From the NCBI GenBank assembly GCA_002951815.1, contig CP019454.1, forward strand, positions 620,001 to 684,000: a stretch of DNA of 64,000 bases. The letters run 5' to 3'. The DNA comes from Sulfobacillus thermotolerans. GTDB taxonomy: Bacteria > Bacillota > Sulfobacillia > Sulfobacillales > Sulfobacillaceae. The notes under the pieces were generated by a model that worked only from the letters and a program-made list of their open reading frames with translations, searched no databases and was not told where the DNA came from. The position numbers and the translations under genes were made by a program. Of the stretch, positions 31,531 through 39,986 are shown piece after piece. Numbering within the stretch: position 1 is the first letter of the stretch; every line of letters begins with the position of its first letter.

Positions 31531-34398
31531 ATGGCATTGACTAAAGGCACAGCCATGCATTTTCCGCTTGAGAATGGCTCGGACTTAGGCAGAACGCGAA
31601 AAGTCCATACCACCTGTTTTATGTGCGCCTGCCGGTGCGGGATTGAAGTGACCGTCGAACATGAACAGATTCGCTTTATTGCCGGGATTAAAGACTCGCC
31701 CGTGAATAAGGGAGTGTGGTGCGCGAAAGGCGGCGCCGGTATCATGACCCAATATTCGCCGGCGCGGCTGATGACGCCTTTGATGCGGGCCCCGGGCAGC
31801 GAACGCGGGCAGGGGGAGTTGGTGCCGGTCGATTGGGAAACGGCGCTCCGCACGGTCGCCGGGTGGTTGCAGCAGATTCGGGACACGGATCCGGCGCAGT
31901 TGGCGTACTTTACGGGCCGGGATCAAATGCAGGCCTTCAATGGCTATTGGGCGCGGCAGTTTGGGACCCCGAACTGGGCAGCGCATGGCGGGTTTTGCTC
32001 GGTCAACATGGCGGCCGGGGGGATGTATTCGGTCGGGGGCAGCTTTTGGGAGTTCGGGTGGCCGGATTTGGACGCGGCCCGGTGGTTTATGTTGCTGGGG
32101 GTGGCGGAAGATCATCCCTCCAATCCGTTGAAGCTGGCGATTGGCCGGCTGAAAGACCGTGGGGGACGGTTTGTGGTCGTGAATCCGGTGCGGAGCGGCT
32201 ATGGCGCGTTGGCGGACGAATGGGTGCCTATTCGTCCCGGGACCGATGGGGCGTTGCTCATGGCCATGATGCATGTGCTAGAACGCGAGGGGCTCTATGA
32301 CCGGGAATTCTTGGCGCGGTACACGAATGCCGCGGGATTGGTGACCGTGGCACCGGGCCAGCCGGAGGATGGTCTGCTGTGGAAGGATGCCAACGGGGAG
32401 GTGCTGGTGGCCACCGGGGCGCAGACCTTTACCCCCTTTCGGCAAGCGGGTGGCCACGGCCGCTTAGAGGGCGTCTACACCCACGCCGGTCGGACCTATC
32501 GGCCGGCCTTTGCGGTGTTCCAAGAGCGGTTGACCACCTGTACGCCCGCCTGGGCAGAAGCGATTACGGGCATCCCCCGCCGGACGATCGTCCGGCTGGC
32601 CTTGGAAATGGGGACGACGGCCTTGCAGCATCCGGTGGTGGTGCCGCAGCCTTGGACCGACTTTTATGGGGTGACGCATCCGCAGACCGTGGGCCGCCCC
32701 GTGGCGTTTCATGCGATGCGGGGCTTGGCGGCGCACACCAACGGCTTTCAGACCGTGCGCGCGCTGTTTGATTTAATGATGATGTTGGGGACGATTGATC
32801 GGCCGGGCGGCTTTCGGTATAAGAGCCCCTATCCCAAAGCAGCGCCGCCTCCGTGGACTCCCCCTTCCCACCGCCGTGATTATCAGCCGGGCCAGCCGGC
32901 GCCGGGGCCGTTACTTGGGTATCCCCAGACTCCCGACGATTTATTGGTCGACGGCGATACGCCGTTGCGGATTGACGAGGCGTATTCGTGGAAATACCCG
33001 CTGGCGGCCCACGGAGTGATTCAAAACGTGATTCGCAATGCCTATGACCGGAGGCCCTATGGGATTGACACGCTGATGATCTACATGTCGAATCTGGCGT
33101 GGAATTCGAGCTGGAATACGTTGGAGACGCGGGCGATGCTGCAGGCCAAGGATGATGACGGCAACTATGTCATTCCCCATGTGGTCGTGTTCGACGCGTA
33201 TGATTCGGAAACCGTGGCCTTTGCGGATATTGTTTTTCCCGATACGACGTACCTCGAACGGTGGGATGCGGCCTCGTTACAGGATCGGCCCATCTCGGAA
33301 CCGGATGGACCAGCGGACTCGATCCGCCAGCCCGTCGTCGCGCCGCCGCCGGGCGTGCGGCCGGCGGCCGACACGCTGATTGAATTAGCCAACCGGCTGC
33401 AGTTGCCGGGATTTGTGGAAAACGGTCAGCGCCGCTACCAGACCTACGCCGACTTTTTGCAAGGATGGGAAACATCCCCCGGCTCGGGCGTGGGGCTCTT
33501 AGCGGGCTTTCGGGGGCCGCAGGGTACCGACCAGTATGTCGGCGCACCCAATCCCCAGCAGTTGCAGGCGTATGCGAACAATCAAGCATTTTGGTATGAC
33601 GAGATTCCCTCGGAGCGCAAATATTACCGGATGGCCAACCAAGCGTATCTGGACTGGGCCCAGAGTGTGCGGTTTGTGCCGACAGCCGATCCGATTGTGC
33701 TGCAATTTTATTCCGAGCCCTTACAGACCTTTCGGCTCGCCGGGCAAGGCCTGTGGCCCGGGAAGCAGCCGACCCATCCCGCTCTCCGCGCGCGTTTGGC
33801 CACCTACTTTGATCCCTTGCCGTTTTGGTATCCGCCCTTAGAAGAGCAGGAGGCGACGGCGGCGGAGTATCCGTTACTTTTGATTACGCAGCGGCCCATG
33901 ACCCACTATCATTCGTGGGGCTCGCAAAATGCGTGGCTGCGGCAACTCTTGATGGAGAATCCGCTCTTTATCAATCCGCAAGCGGCCCACGCGTTAGGAC
34001 TGACGGACGGGCAATGGGTGTGGATAGAGTCGCGCCAGGGGCGGATGACGGCGAAGCTGCGTTTCTCGGATGCGGTGGAACCGGGGACCGTGTGGACGTG
34101 GAATGCGATTGCCAAGGCGCCGGGGGCGTGGGGGTTGCATCCCGACGCCCCGGAAAGCCAGCAGGCCATTTTAGTCAATCATATTGTGCCCGACACCTTG
34201 ACGTCGCGTGATGGCCAGGTGACGTTTAACAATGATCCGATTACCGGGCAAGCCGGGTGGTACGACACGAAGGTCCGCGTGTACCCCTCGGAGCTGCATG
34301 AGGTGTGGCCGAAAGTGGCACCGCAGAAGCCCAGGCGGGCGGACATGGTGAACTTGCCGCACTTACGGTATACGACCCGCAAAGGGGGAGGACGTTAA
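31531..34398 (+). CDS. soeA: SoeA-like sulfite dehydrogenase (quinone), molybdopterin subunit
   Basis: A 955-residue DMSO-reductase family molybdoenzyme. The N-terminal 4Fe-4S motif is Cys29-x2-Cys32-x3-Cys36-x27-Cys64 (CFMCACRCG ... WCAKG). GFCSVNMAAGGMYSVGGSFW (about residue 160) and VAEDHPSNPLKLAIGRLK are close to what I know of SoeA, the cytoplasmic sulfite-oxidising subunit in purple sulfur bacteria. No Tat signal is present, also as in SoeA. It would oxidise sulfite to sulfate and pass electrons through SoeB and SoeC to quinone. Start ATG eight bases after AGGAGG; its stop overlaps the soeB ATG (TAATG). Base composition is richer in G+C than the flanks. A polysulfide or thiosulfate reductase is the main alternative. 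Confidence 0.83.
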   Translation: MALTKGTAMHFPLENGSDLGRTRKVHTTCFMCACRCGIEVTVEHEQIRFIAGIKDSPVNKGVWCAKGGAGIMTQYSPARLMTPLMRAPGSERGQGELVPVDWETALRTVAGWLQQIRDTDPAQLAYFTGRDQMQAFNGYWARQFGTPNWAAHGGFCSVNMAAGGMYSVGGSFWEFGWPDLDAARWFMLLGVAEDHPSNPLKLAIGRLKDRGGRFVVVNPVRSGYGALADEWVPIRPGTDGALLMAMMHVLEREGLYDREFLARYTNAAGLVTVAPGQPEDGLLWKDANGEVLVATGAQTFTPFRQAGGHGRLEGVYTHAGRTYRPAFAVFQERLTTCTPAWAEAITGIPRRTIVRLALEMGTTALQHPVVVPQPWTDFYGVTHPQTVGRPVAFHAMRGLAAHTNGFQTVRALFDLMMMLGTIDRPGGFRYKSPYPKAAPPPWTPPSHRRDYQPGQPAPGPLLGYPQTPDDLLVDGDTPLRIDEAYSWKYPLAAHGVIQNVIRNAYDRRPYGIDTLMIYMSNLAWNSSWNTLETRAMLQAKDDDGNYVIPHVVVFDAYDSETVAFADIVFPDTTYLERWDAASLQDRPISEPDGPADSIRQPVVAPPPGVRPAADTLIELANRLQLPGFVENGQRRYQTYADFLQGWETSPGSGVGLLAGFRGPQGTDQYVGAPNPQQLQAYANNQAFWYDEIPSERKYYRMANQAYLDWAQSVRFVPTADPIVLQFYSEPLQTFRLAGQGLWPGKQPTHPALRARLATYFDPLPFWYPPLEEQEATAAEYPLLLITQRPMTHYHSWGSQNAWLRQLLMENPLFINPQAAHALGLTDGQWVWIESRQGRMTAKLRFSDAVEPGTVWTWNAIAKAPGAWGLHPDAPESQQAILVNHIVPDTLTSRDGQVTFNNDPITGQAGWYDTKVRVYPSELHEVWPKVAPQKPRRADMVNLPHLRYTTRKGGGR

Positions 34399-35060
34399 TG
34401 CAACTGACGATTATCACGGACTTGAACAAATGTGTGGGCTGCAAGAGTTGCCAAGTCTCCTGTAAAGAGCACAATACCTCCGGCGACTTTGGGCCTGTGC
34501 CGGATCACGACCCGTACCGGGAGGCCGAAGGCATGTGGTGGAACCGGGTCATCGGCATGGAGGCGGGGGAATACCCGCACGTCGGGGTCATGTACTTGCC
34601 CAAGGCCTGCATGCATTGTTATGACGCGCCCTGCGTCCCGGTCTGTCCGACCGGCGCCTCGTACAAGCGCGACGATAACGGGGTGGTGCTGGTCGATTAC
34701 GAGGCCTGTATCGGCTGTCAGTTGTGTATGTGGGCCTGTCCCTATGGCGTGCGCGAATTTGATGAGCATGAGGGCGTGGTCAAGAAATGCACGCTGTGTA
34801 TAGACCGGATCGAAGATGAGAGCTTGCCGCCCGAAGACCGGCAGCCCGCGTGCGTGCAAAGTTGTCCCACCCACGCCCGCACCTTTGGCGATTTGGAGGA
34901 CCCGGATTCGGCCGTCGCGCATTTGGTGGCCGAGCGGCAAGGGTTTGTCTTGTTGCCCGAGTTGGGCGCGCGGCCGGCCATCCATTATTTGCCCCGGCGG
35001 CACGCTCCGGGGTGGGTGGACGCGGAGACGATTGAGCGGGTTTTGGGGGAGGGATCGTAA
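34398..35060 (+). CDS. soeB: SoeB-like four-cluster ferredoxin subunit
   Basis: A 220-residue electron-transfer subunit of the DmsB/PsrB type with four cysteine groups for [4Fe-4S] clusters: CVGCKSCQVSC (12-22), CMHCYDAPCVPVCPTG (about 74-89), CIGCQLCMWACPYG (about 107-120), and CTLC with a distal CVQSCPTHA (about 134-160). It links the molybdenum site to the membrane anchor. The ATG at 34398 overlaps the soeA stop by one base; an earlier in-frame start would lie deep within soeA. Its own TAA overlaps the soeC ATG in the same TAATG manner. Confidence 0.9.
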   Translation: MQLTIITDLNKCVGCKSCQVSCKEHNTSGDFGPVPDHDPYREAEGMWWNRVIGMEAGEYPHVGVMYLPKACMHCYDAPCVPVCPTGASYKRDDNGVVLVDYEACIGCQLCMWACPYGVREFDEHEGVVKKCTLCIDRIEDESLPPEDRQPACVQSCPTHARTFGDLEDPDSAVAHLVAERQGFVLLPELGARPAIHYLPRRHAPGWVDAETIERVLGEGS

Positions 35061-36046
35061 TGCGTCCGACGGGGCCCTTATTGACGTTAACGTTGTTGCA
35101 GGGCGTGTCCTGGGGCGTGATGGCGGTCGTGACGGCCGCCATATTCGGGGCCTGGCCGGTGTCGATGGCCACGGTGCACGCATGGGAGTGGCTCGCGTGG
35201 GGCACGGGGGCCTTAGGGGGCAGCGCCTCGGTGTTTCACATGCACCGGTTGGCGGCGGCGCGGCATGTCTTGCGCCGCTTGCGGAGTTCGTGGCTGAGTC
35301 GCGAGGCGTTGAGCACGGGGGGCTACATGGCCGTGTTGTCGGTCGCGGTCGCCCTGCGTGTGCTGTGGCCGCAGGCGCGCGGCCTGTGGGAAGCCGCGAC
35401 GCTGCTCGCGGCGGGGCTCGGCGCGGTGGCGGTGTATATCACCGCCATGCTATATGCGACGATTCCGGCGATGCGGAGTTGGCATTCGCCGCTCACGGTG
35501 GTGGTGTTCTTTGCCGCCGCCCTGTTAAGCGGCCTGGCGGGCGCGGGCGCGGTGGCGGCGTGGACCGGCGGCCCGGGGCGGGGTGGGTTGCCGGGCGTGG
35601 AAGCCGCTGCGGCGCTGGTCTTTGGGGCGTTGGTCGCGCTGCAAATCCGGGCGTTTCGCCTGGCGGCCGCGGGGGTGCTCGCGGCCACGGGGACGGGGCT
35701 CGCGGGGCGGCCCTACCGGTTGCAAGACGCGGGCGGGAGTCGGCCGCCGTACCGCACGCAGACACAAATCTGGCCGGTCCTGCCGGCCGCGGTTCGCACC
35801 AGTGGCTATGCCGCTGTCTTGGTCTTGGCCGTGGTGGGGCCGTGTCTGGCCGCCTTGCAGGGGACCGCGGGGCTGGTGTGGGGGGCGGGGAGTGCGTGGC
35901 TGGGGGTAGCGCTCAGCCGCGGGATGTTTTTTGCGGATGCGACGCATAGTTCGCGGGTGTGGTTTGCCGATCAGCCCAAAATCCCGTCGCCCGTCCGCCG
36001 TGAGCCGGGGCGGCCCTATAGACGGCGTACTTCGATAAAGTTGTGA
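35060..36046 (+). CDS. soeC: SoeC-like DmsC-family membrane anchor subunit
   Basis: A 328-residue integral membrane protein with about eight spans, of the DMSO reductase anchor (DmsC) family. After the first spans it has VFHMHRLAAARHVLRRLRSSWLSREALS (positions 58-85), the DmsC-like loop with SWLSRE. It should bind quinone and complete the sulfite dehydrogenase. Its DNA is extremely rich in G and C (long runs of GCG, GGC and GGG codons) compared with the genes on either side, suggesting that the soe operon was acquired. A long hairpin terminator follows 50 bases after its stop. Confidence 0.87.
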   Translation: MRPTGPLLTLTLLQGVSWGVMAVVTAAIFGAWPVSMATVHAWEWLAWGTGALGGSASVFHMHRLAAARHVLRRLRSSWLSREALSTGGYMAVLSVAVALRVLWPQARGLWEAATLLAAGLGAVAVYITAMLYATIPAMRSWHSPLTVVVFFAAALLSGLAGAGAVAAWTGGPGRGGLPGVEAAAALVFGALVALQIRAFRLAAAGVLAATGTGLAGRPYRLQDAGGSRPPYRTQTQIWPVLPAAVRTSGYAAVLVLAVVGPCLAALQGTAGLVWGAGSAWLGVALSRGMFFADATHSSRVWFADQPKIPSPVRREPGRPYRRRTSIKL

Positions 36047-36095
36047 TTGGTAGGGCGCTAACTCCGAGACAGGTACGATGACGTGTTATCGCTTG

Positions 36096-36154
36096 AAAGC
36101 TAAGCTTGGTCGGTGCTCGGTTCATGGCAAGCGCCCACCAAGCTTAGCTTTTAA
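36096..36154 (+). terminator. Terminator of the soeABC operon
   Basis: AAAGCTAAGCTTGGT (36096-36110) and ACCAAGCTTAGCTTT (36137-36151) are a perfect 15-bp inverted repeat around a 26-base loop, followed by a short T/A run. Because the stem is A/T-flanked on both sides it could stop transcription in either direction. Confidence 0.75.
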
Positions 36155-36228
36155 AGAGGGCAAGGCATGGGCTCCATGATATCGATATTTGCCACATACG
36201 ACCTGGTGGTGCAAGCGCGTAAAATACT

Positions 36229-36380
36229 TTGTGGACGGTTCATCATCATGATGATATAGGTATTCTTTCTACCGTGGCACGTTTAGATATTGAACGGGCT
36301 CCACTTCAGGAGACATGACGCTGGACTAAAGAGAGAATCGCTGTCTTCTAAAGGGCATCAAACGCGTCACCCTTTTTGTT
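36229..36380 (+). ncRNA. Candidate small RNA transcription unit
   Basis: TTGTGG (36229-36234) and TGATAT (36252-36257) are spaced by 17 bases. A perfect palindrome ATCATCATGATGAT (36242-36255) covers the spacer and the -10, as a repressor site would. About 90 bases downstream AAAGGG (36350-36355)/CCCTTT (36370-36375) is followed by TTTGTTTT, a terminator-like end. A transcript of about 115 nt is implied. No coding potential was found in it. Neither box is strong. Confidence 0.25.
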
Positions 36381-36474
36381 TTAGCAAGAACGGCGGGACA
36401 TCCACTCACCAGTAGGCAAAATCGCCTAAGGGTGCTGCCTAATCCGTATTCGCTTTCTCATTGAGGGTAAGAGA

Positions 36475-36510
36475 AACCGCCATCACCCTTTTTAGTGGCT
36501 AATGGCGGTT
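36475..36510 (-). terminator. Terminator of the cytochrome b operon
   Basis: AACCGCCAT (36475-36483) pairs with ATGGCGGTT (36502-36510). On the minus strand it lies 11 bases after the stop of the last cytochrome operon gene and is followed by TCTCTT. Confidence 0.65.
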
Positions 36511-36520
36511 AGTTTGCACA

Positions 36521-37492
36521 TCACGAGATGCCGCGGGTGTGATCCCCTTGGTTTTTCCGTGTGCGATGCGTTCGGTAGTAGTCTTTCCACACCAATTTGT
36601 AGAGGCCGAGATAACGGGGCACTTGATTCCATCCCGGGATCCACGGAGTAAAGGCGAGCGCTAGCCAGAACAAGAAGCCGATGCTTAATGCAATGGCATC
36701 AGACGCCGACGAATTTGCCACAAACGGCCATTGGTAGATCCATGTGGGAATTGTCATCCACCACGCAGCGGGATAGCCTGGGATGGCTGAATGGATGATA
36801 CCCCATTGAGTGCCGCCGAGTTGCAATGGCGCAGCAGCCGTTTGCAGGGGCTGCCCCTGTAGGAAAAGGAGATAGTTTTGGTTGTCAAAGCGGTTCACAA
36901 CATTGGGATTGCGAATTAAAGCGCCAGACATTAATCCGCTCTTCCCCAAACGAAGCGTGGCATTCATGAGGGATGCGACGGGGCCGTAAACGCCTTTGGG
37001 CACGACAACTTGCCCATTGACGACTCGGGCGTGGTCTAAAGCTTTTGTATAATTTTGTTCCCAAAGGGTTTGAAGAGCCGGAGATGCGCTTTCGAATTGG
37101 GTGAGCGCTGGTTTAATGGAAGGGTTAAGCGTTGCGGCCATCGTCAGTGGTTTGAGGATGAAGTCTTGTGCGGCGTTGACCGGATGGATTATCCCTGTCC
37201 ATTTTTGTAGGATAGACTCCACGTTGCCCGTACCATTGTTATAGGGAGGGCCGTAATTGGCGATGGAGCCTTGCCCATCGAGGGCCCGCAGGGAAACTTG
37301 CTCGAAGGTCACAGGATTTTGAGTTGCGTATTTCTGAATGGTTAACGGAGGCTTTTCTGGGACCCCAAAGAGCGCTGATAAAACGAGTACCAGAATCGTT
37401 ACAATCCCTAAGGTGCCCATCAGGTGCTTCATGAAGTCTTCCGGGACATAACGGTAATCCGTTACAACGTCTTGCGTTGGTCTAGCGGCCAT
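36521..37492 (-). CDS. Cytochrome b complex membrane subunit with a large extracytoplasmic insert
   Basis: A 323-residue protein. One span near residues 24-44 (MGTLGIVTILVLVLSALFGV) is followed by PEKPPLTIQKYATQNPVTFE, then a soluble region of about 200 residues that includes GQGSIANYGPPYNNGTGN, and two spans near the C-terminus (SDAIALSIGFLFWLALAFTPWIPGW). The first span and the PPLTIQ motif recall the beginning of subunit IV or cytochrome b C-terminal domains, but the middle does not. It lies 5 bp downstream of cytochrome b6, so it is probably a partner subunit of that complex. I know similar proteins beside b-type cytochromes in acidophiles but cannot name a defined family. Confidence 0.65.
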   Translation of the reverse strand: MAARPTQDVVTDYRYVPEDFMKHLMGTLGIVTILVLVLSALFGVPEKPPLTIQKYATQNPVTFEQVSLRALDGQGSIANYGPPYNNGTGNVESILQKWTGIIHPVNAAQDFILKPLTMAATLNPSIKPALTQFESASPALQTLWEQNYTKALDHARVVNGQVVVPKGVYGPVASLMNATLRLGKSGLMSGALIRNPNVVNRFDNQNYLLFLQGQPLQTAAAPLQLGGTQWGIIHSAIPGYPAAWWMTIPTWIYQWPFVANSSASDAIALSIGFLFWLALAFTPWIPGWNQVPRYLGLYKLVWKDYYRTHRTRKNQGDHTRGIS

Positions 37493-37497
37493 ATCTG

Positions 37498-38115
37498 TCA
37501 GCTCCTTTCAGCCGTGTGAGGAGGTTGTTTGAGAGGATAGGGGGGGACGACACCCTTAATGCGTACCCGAACAATATGGCCAAATATAATGGCGCTTAAC
37601 GTAAGCGGGAGTACGACCAGATGCATACCCATCATTTGGCCTGCATTGGGGAGGTTAATCCATGCGAGGCCTAGGGCGTTGAGCCCATCTTTGGCTTGTA
37701 CGGCGTTCCACTGTGAATAGAAATCGCCATTGATTAAGAATCCGGTAAACGCCGTGGGAATGGCAATAAGTAGAGCCAAGGCGCCCAACACCCAAGTTTC
37801 ACGCCGTCCTCCACGCCACGCTCCCGTAAAGAACACGCGCCACAAATGCAACATCATGAAGAAGAAAAAGGCTTGCACCGACCAAAAATGTACAGCTGCG
37901 GCGAAGCGGTCGGCCCCATTATAGGACCAGCTAGCAGGGCCGTTGGCGGCGAGAATAACCCCTGAGATAATCAGGGCCACAAAGCTTGACGCCGTTAATG
38001 AGCCAAGCATGTACATGAAGCCTTGGGCATATTCGGGCATTGTTTCGGGGAGCCACGTATCAATCGACATGACCTCGGTTAAGGCCTGACGAGACAGCTT
38101 GGTCCAATTGGCCAT
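37498..38115 (-). CDS. Cytochrome b6-type protein (N-terminal cytochrome b domain)
   Basis: A 205-residue, four-span haem protein. The two haem-ligand helices are visible: AVHFWSVQAFFFFMMLHLWR carries two histidines 14 residues apart (about 91 and 105), and GMHLVVLPLTLSAIIFGHIVR carries the second pair. The WRGGRRETWVLGALALLI segment after helix B matches the GxxRxxxWxxG pattern of cytochrome b. It would transfer electrons from quinol across the membrane. ATG after TTAGGAGGGATC. A tiny membrane peptide gene precedes it and a large-insert subunit follows; no Rieske protein is in the window, so the oxidant partner is unknown. Confidence 0.9.
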   Translation of the reverse strand: MANWTKLSRQALTEVMSIDTWLPETMPEYAQGFMYMLGSLTASSFVALIISGVILAANGPASWSYNGADRFAAAVHFWSVQAFFFFMMLHLWRVFFTGAWRGGRRETWVLGALALLIAIPTAFTGFLINGDFYSQWNAVQAKDGLNALGLAWINLPNAGQMMGMHLVVLPLTLSAIIFGHIVRVRIKGVVPPYPLKQPPHTAERS

Positions 38116-38153
38116 GGTAGATCCCTCCTAATTAAGTAGTGAATGAACAGATG

Positions 38154-38243
38154 TTAATGGTGTCGACTGGGCCACAACAGCCCAGCTAAAAACGTCAACA
38201 GAAAAATGCCCTCAACAATCCAATTTCCTGTTTGTGTGGTCAT
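38154..38243 (-). CDS. Small single-span membrane peptide of the cytochrome b operon
   Basis: A 29-codon gene: MTTQTGNWIVEG, a hydrophobic span IFLLTFLAGLLW, and the tail PSRHH. The ATG is preceded by TAGGAGGATCCC, an excellent ribosome binding site, and the cytochrome b6 gene follows 38 bp later with its own site. Length and topology match the tiny accessory subunits of respiratory complexes (PetG/PetL/PetN, CydX, CcoQ-like), which stabilise the assembly. Homology cannot be judged at this size; the operon position is the main support. Confidence 0.65.
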   Translation of the reverse strand: MTTQTGNWIVEGIFLLTFLAGLLWPSRHH

Positions 38244-38458
38244 GGGATCCTCCTATCTCAATGGGGTGTATCAAGTTCTTGCCGTTGGCCTTGCCGCGGA
38301 TCAAGAGAATCGTCGCGATGAAGATTGCGCGGTAGGCCACTAAGGAAATAATAAAAAATCCGATATTTCAACGCGATACAAAAGAAATTTGTCAGCGCTC
38401 TCATAGCGAACGGATTGGATGAAAGCGCTGATTCATTCATGCTGCGCAAGTAAGGCCG

Positions 38459-38737
38459 TTATGATGCGCGGTGAGTTCCACCGGGGAAGTGCTGCTGGTG
38501 ATGTGCTAATGAAATGGGAGGTGCAGCGGGCCGGTGTGTTGTCGGGTTATGGGGATGCCTAGCCCAATAGACCCATGTGATGAGAACGCTCAATGTCCAA
38601 GCAAGATATCCTAATACCATAGTCAAAAGAACCGCTATTAGAGGGCTATGCGAAACATGACTGTTAAAGTGAAAGACTAGGCTCGTCAGACCCAAACCGA
38701 CTAACAGCGAACCGATGCTTTTTTGCAACAGTTTCAT
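38459..38737 (-). CDS. Two-span membrane protein of unknown function
   Basis: A 92-residue protein beginning MKLLQKSIGSLLVGLGLTSL. Two hydrophobic stretches (about 8-23 and 35-62) are followed by a histidine- and proline-rich tail (YWARHPHNPTTHRPAAPP). The ATG at 38737 follows AAGGAGGCGG; the frame continues upstream without another binding site. It lies upstream of the cytochrome b operon on the same strand, separated by 215 bp. I do not recognise a family. The composition suggests an inner membrane protein linked to respiration, but that is only from position. Confidence 0.55.
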   Translation of the reverse strand: MKLLQKSIGSLLVGLGLTSLVFHFNSHVSHSPLIAVLLTMVLGYLAWTLSVLITWVYWARHPHNPTTHRPAAPPISLAHHQQHFPGGTHRAS

Positions 38738-39251
38738 CCCAACCGCCTCCTTAAGGATATTGTCGCCTTTTTGCGGAAACATGAAATCGTTCAAATGACC
38801 TAGTTCAGGGGGTTCCAATGGACCTGATTGCTGCCCGAGAAGTGGTTTTTATGCGACATAAATTAGGACGTTTTATCCCCGAAAAGGGACTGTTGCCGTA
38901 AGGCGTCGTAGTGTTGTGTTGGTGGCACGGCGAAGCGAAGCAAATGGGGTGGTTATTGCGAACTAAATGAAAGGGGCGTCCCCAACCACACAAGAATTTA
39001 TGGAGCAGCAATGGAGGCGGCGGGTGGAAGAAGCCGTTCTATTTTTTTACTATGTGCGCAGCGACGAGGGCAAGGTGACCGACGACGTTGGGTCTGTTTC
39101 CCAGAAGGTTCAAGAACCCTTGGACTCGAAGCTAAGCTTAGGTGCTATTACCTGGTACGCCTATCTGTCCTGTCGGAAGAGGCCAATGTGATCTGAGAAG
39201 AGATTTTCGCAAGAAAACGTGTGAGGATAGACCATAAGATTGACAAGAGAT
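38738..39251. other. 514-bp intergenic region without a supported gene
   Basis: It contains a 27-codon plus-strand frame at 38818-38901 and a 74-codon frame at 38967-39191, neither with a ribosome binding site or a recognisable family. A short GGGGCGTCCCC inverted repeat occurs near 38972. The region may hold the promoter for the two-span membrane protein gene, but I could not identify both boxes. Confidence 0.35.
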
Positions 39252-39986
39252 TTAGTGTGGCAAAACGCGTGTGGCGTGCAGATCAGTGCTGGTCGTAAGA
39301 AATCCGCCTGACCGTGCAATATTGTAGTGGGTTGCTTGCTCGGCAAAAGCAGGAGAAGTGGTTGCGGCGCAATCGCTGAGTAAAATTGTGTCGTAACCCA
39401 GTGCGGCCCCATCAAGCAATGTGGCAAAGACGCATTGGTCGACATTAACACCAGCAAAAAAGAGAGTGGTGATCTGGTGGCTACGAAGAATTTGGTCTAA
39501 TACCGTCCCTTGAAAGCCACTCAAACGGTATTTGTCAATTCGCCAGTCAGCAGCCTCAGGGATCAATCCTGGAACCAATTGCACAGACCAGCTATCCTTC
39601 ACGAGGGCAGGGCCGAGATCTTGTGGGAGCGATCCGCCAATGCCGCCCCATTCGCTATTGCGCTGAAACGCATACAAAACACTAGGAGGAAGGTTGGCAA
39701 GATCGAGGCGGTTTCCCCAGTTGACCCACCCAATATGCATACCGATAGAGCGTGCAGCGTCTACAGCTTGCTGAATGGCTGGGATAAGGCCAGATGTTGG
39801 TGCTCTCTTGAGCTCGGCTGCGCAGAAGTAGTTCTGCATGTCAATAATTAACAGAGCTGAATGTGCGGGTGAAAAGATGAGAGAACCTTGGCTATGGAGT
39901 ATCTGATGACGGGGAGGGGCAGCCCGGCTGATATCAATGGTATCACCCGAGACCTCCCACCAGTTATTGGGATGGCCAATGCGCAT
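39252..39986 (-). CDS. Isochorismatase-family cysteine hydrolase
   Basis: A 244-residue hydrolase of the isochorismatase fold, which includes N-carbamoylsarcosine amidase, ureidoacrylate amidase, biuret hydrolase and nicotinamidase. The catalytic triad is visible: Asp in LLIIDMQNYF (about 49), Lys in RIDKYRLSGFQGT (about 152) and Cys in GVNVDQCVFATLLDGAALGYD (about 185). ATG at 39986 after AAAGGCGG; upstream in-frame codons extend into the regulator region without a site. It is divergent from a GntR regulator. With an M20 carbamoyl hydrolase nearby, a C-N bond hydrolase acting on a ureido or amide compound is likely. Confidence 0.82.
   Translation of the reverse strand: MRIGHPNNWWEVSGDTIDISRAAPPRHQILHSQGSLIFSPAHSALLIIDMQNYFCAAELKRAPTSGLIPAIQQAVDAARSIGMHIGWVNWGNRLDLANLPPSVLYAFQRNSEWGGIGGSLPQDLGPALVKDSWSVQLVPGLIPEAADWRIDKYRLSGFQGTVLDQILRSHQITTLFFAGVNVDQCVFATLLDGAALGYDTILLSDCAATTSPAFAEQATHYNIARSGGFLTTSTDLHATRVLPH

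Larger units (their letters stand above)
36047..36520. other. 474-bp intergenic region with three hairpins and a possible small RNA unit
   Basis: Holds the soe terminator (36096-36151), a weaker hairpin AAAGGG/CCCTTT (36350-36375) with a T-run, and the terminator of the leftward cytochrome operon (36475-36510). Between the first two lies a possible promoter with an embedded 14-bp palindrome (36242-36255). No convincing protein-coding gene; a 30-codon frame near 36167 has only a weak binding site. Confidence 0.4.

Noticed and set aside
35060-36046. Several long alternative frames on both strands across soeC
   Set aside because: They come from the very high G+C content, which removes stop codons; the DmsC-like frame has the family motifs and the operon overlap.
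38258-38449. 63-codon minus-strand frame just upstream of the small cytochrome operon peptide
   Set aside because: No ribosome binding site and low-complexity charged sequence; the space is better explained as the promoter and leader of the cytochrome operon.
36099-39140. Shared AAGCTAAGCTT sequence at 36097 and about 39128
   Set aside because: The 11-base match is partly self-palindromic and only the first copy is part of a hairpin; chance similarity is likely.
38967-39191. 74-codon plus-strand frame in the gap after the two-span membrane protein gene
   Set aside because: No binding site and no family resemblance; not enough support to call a gene.
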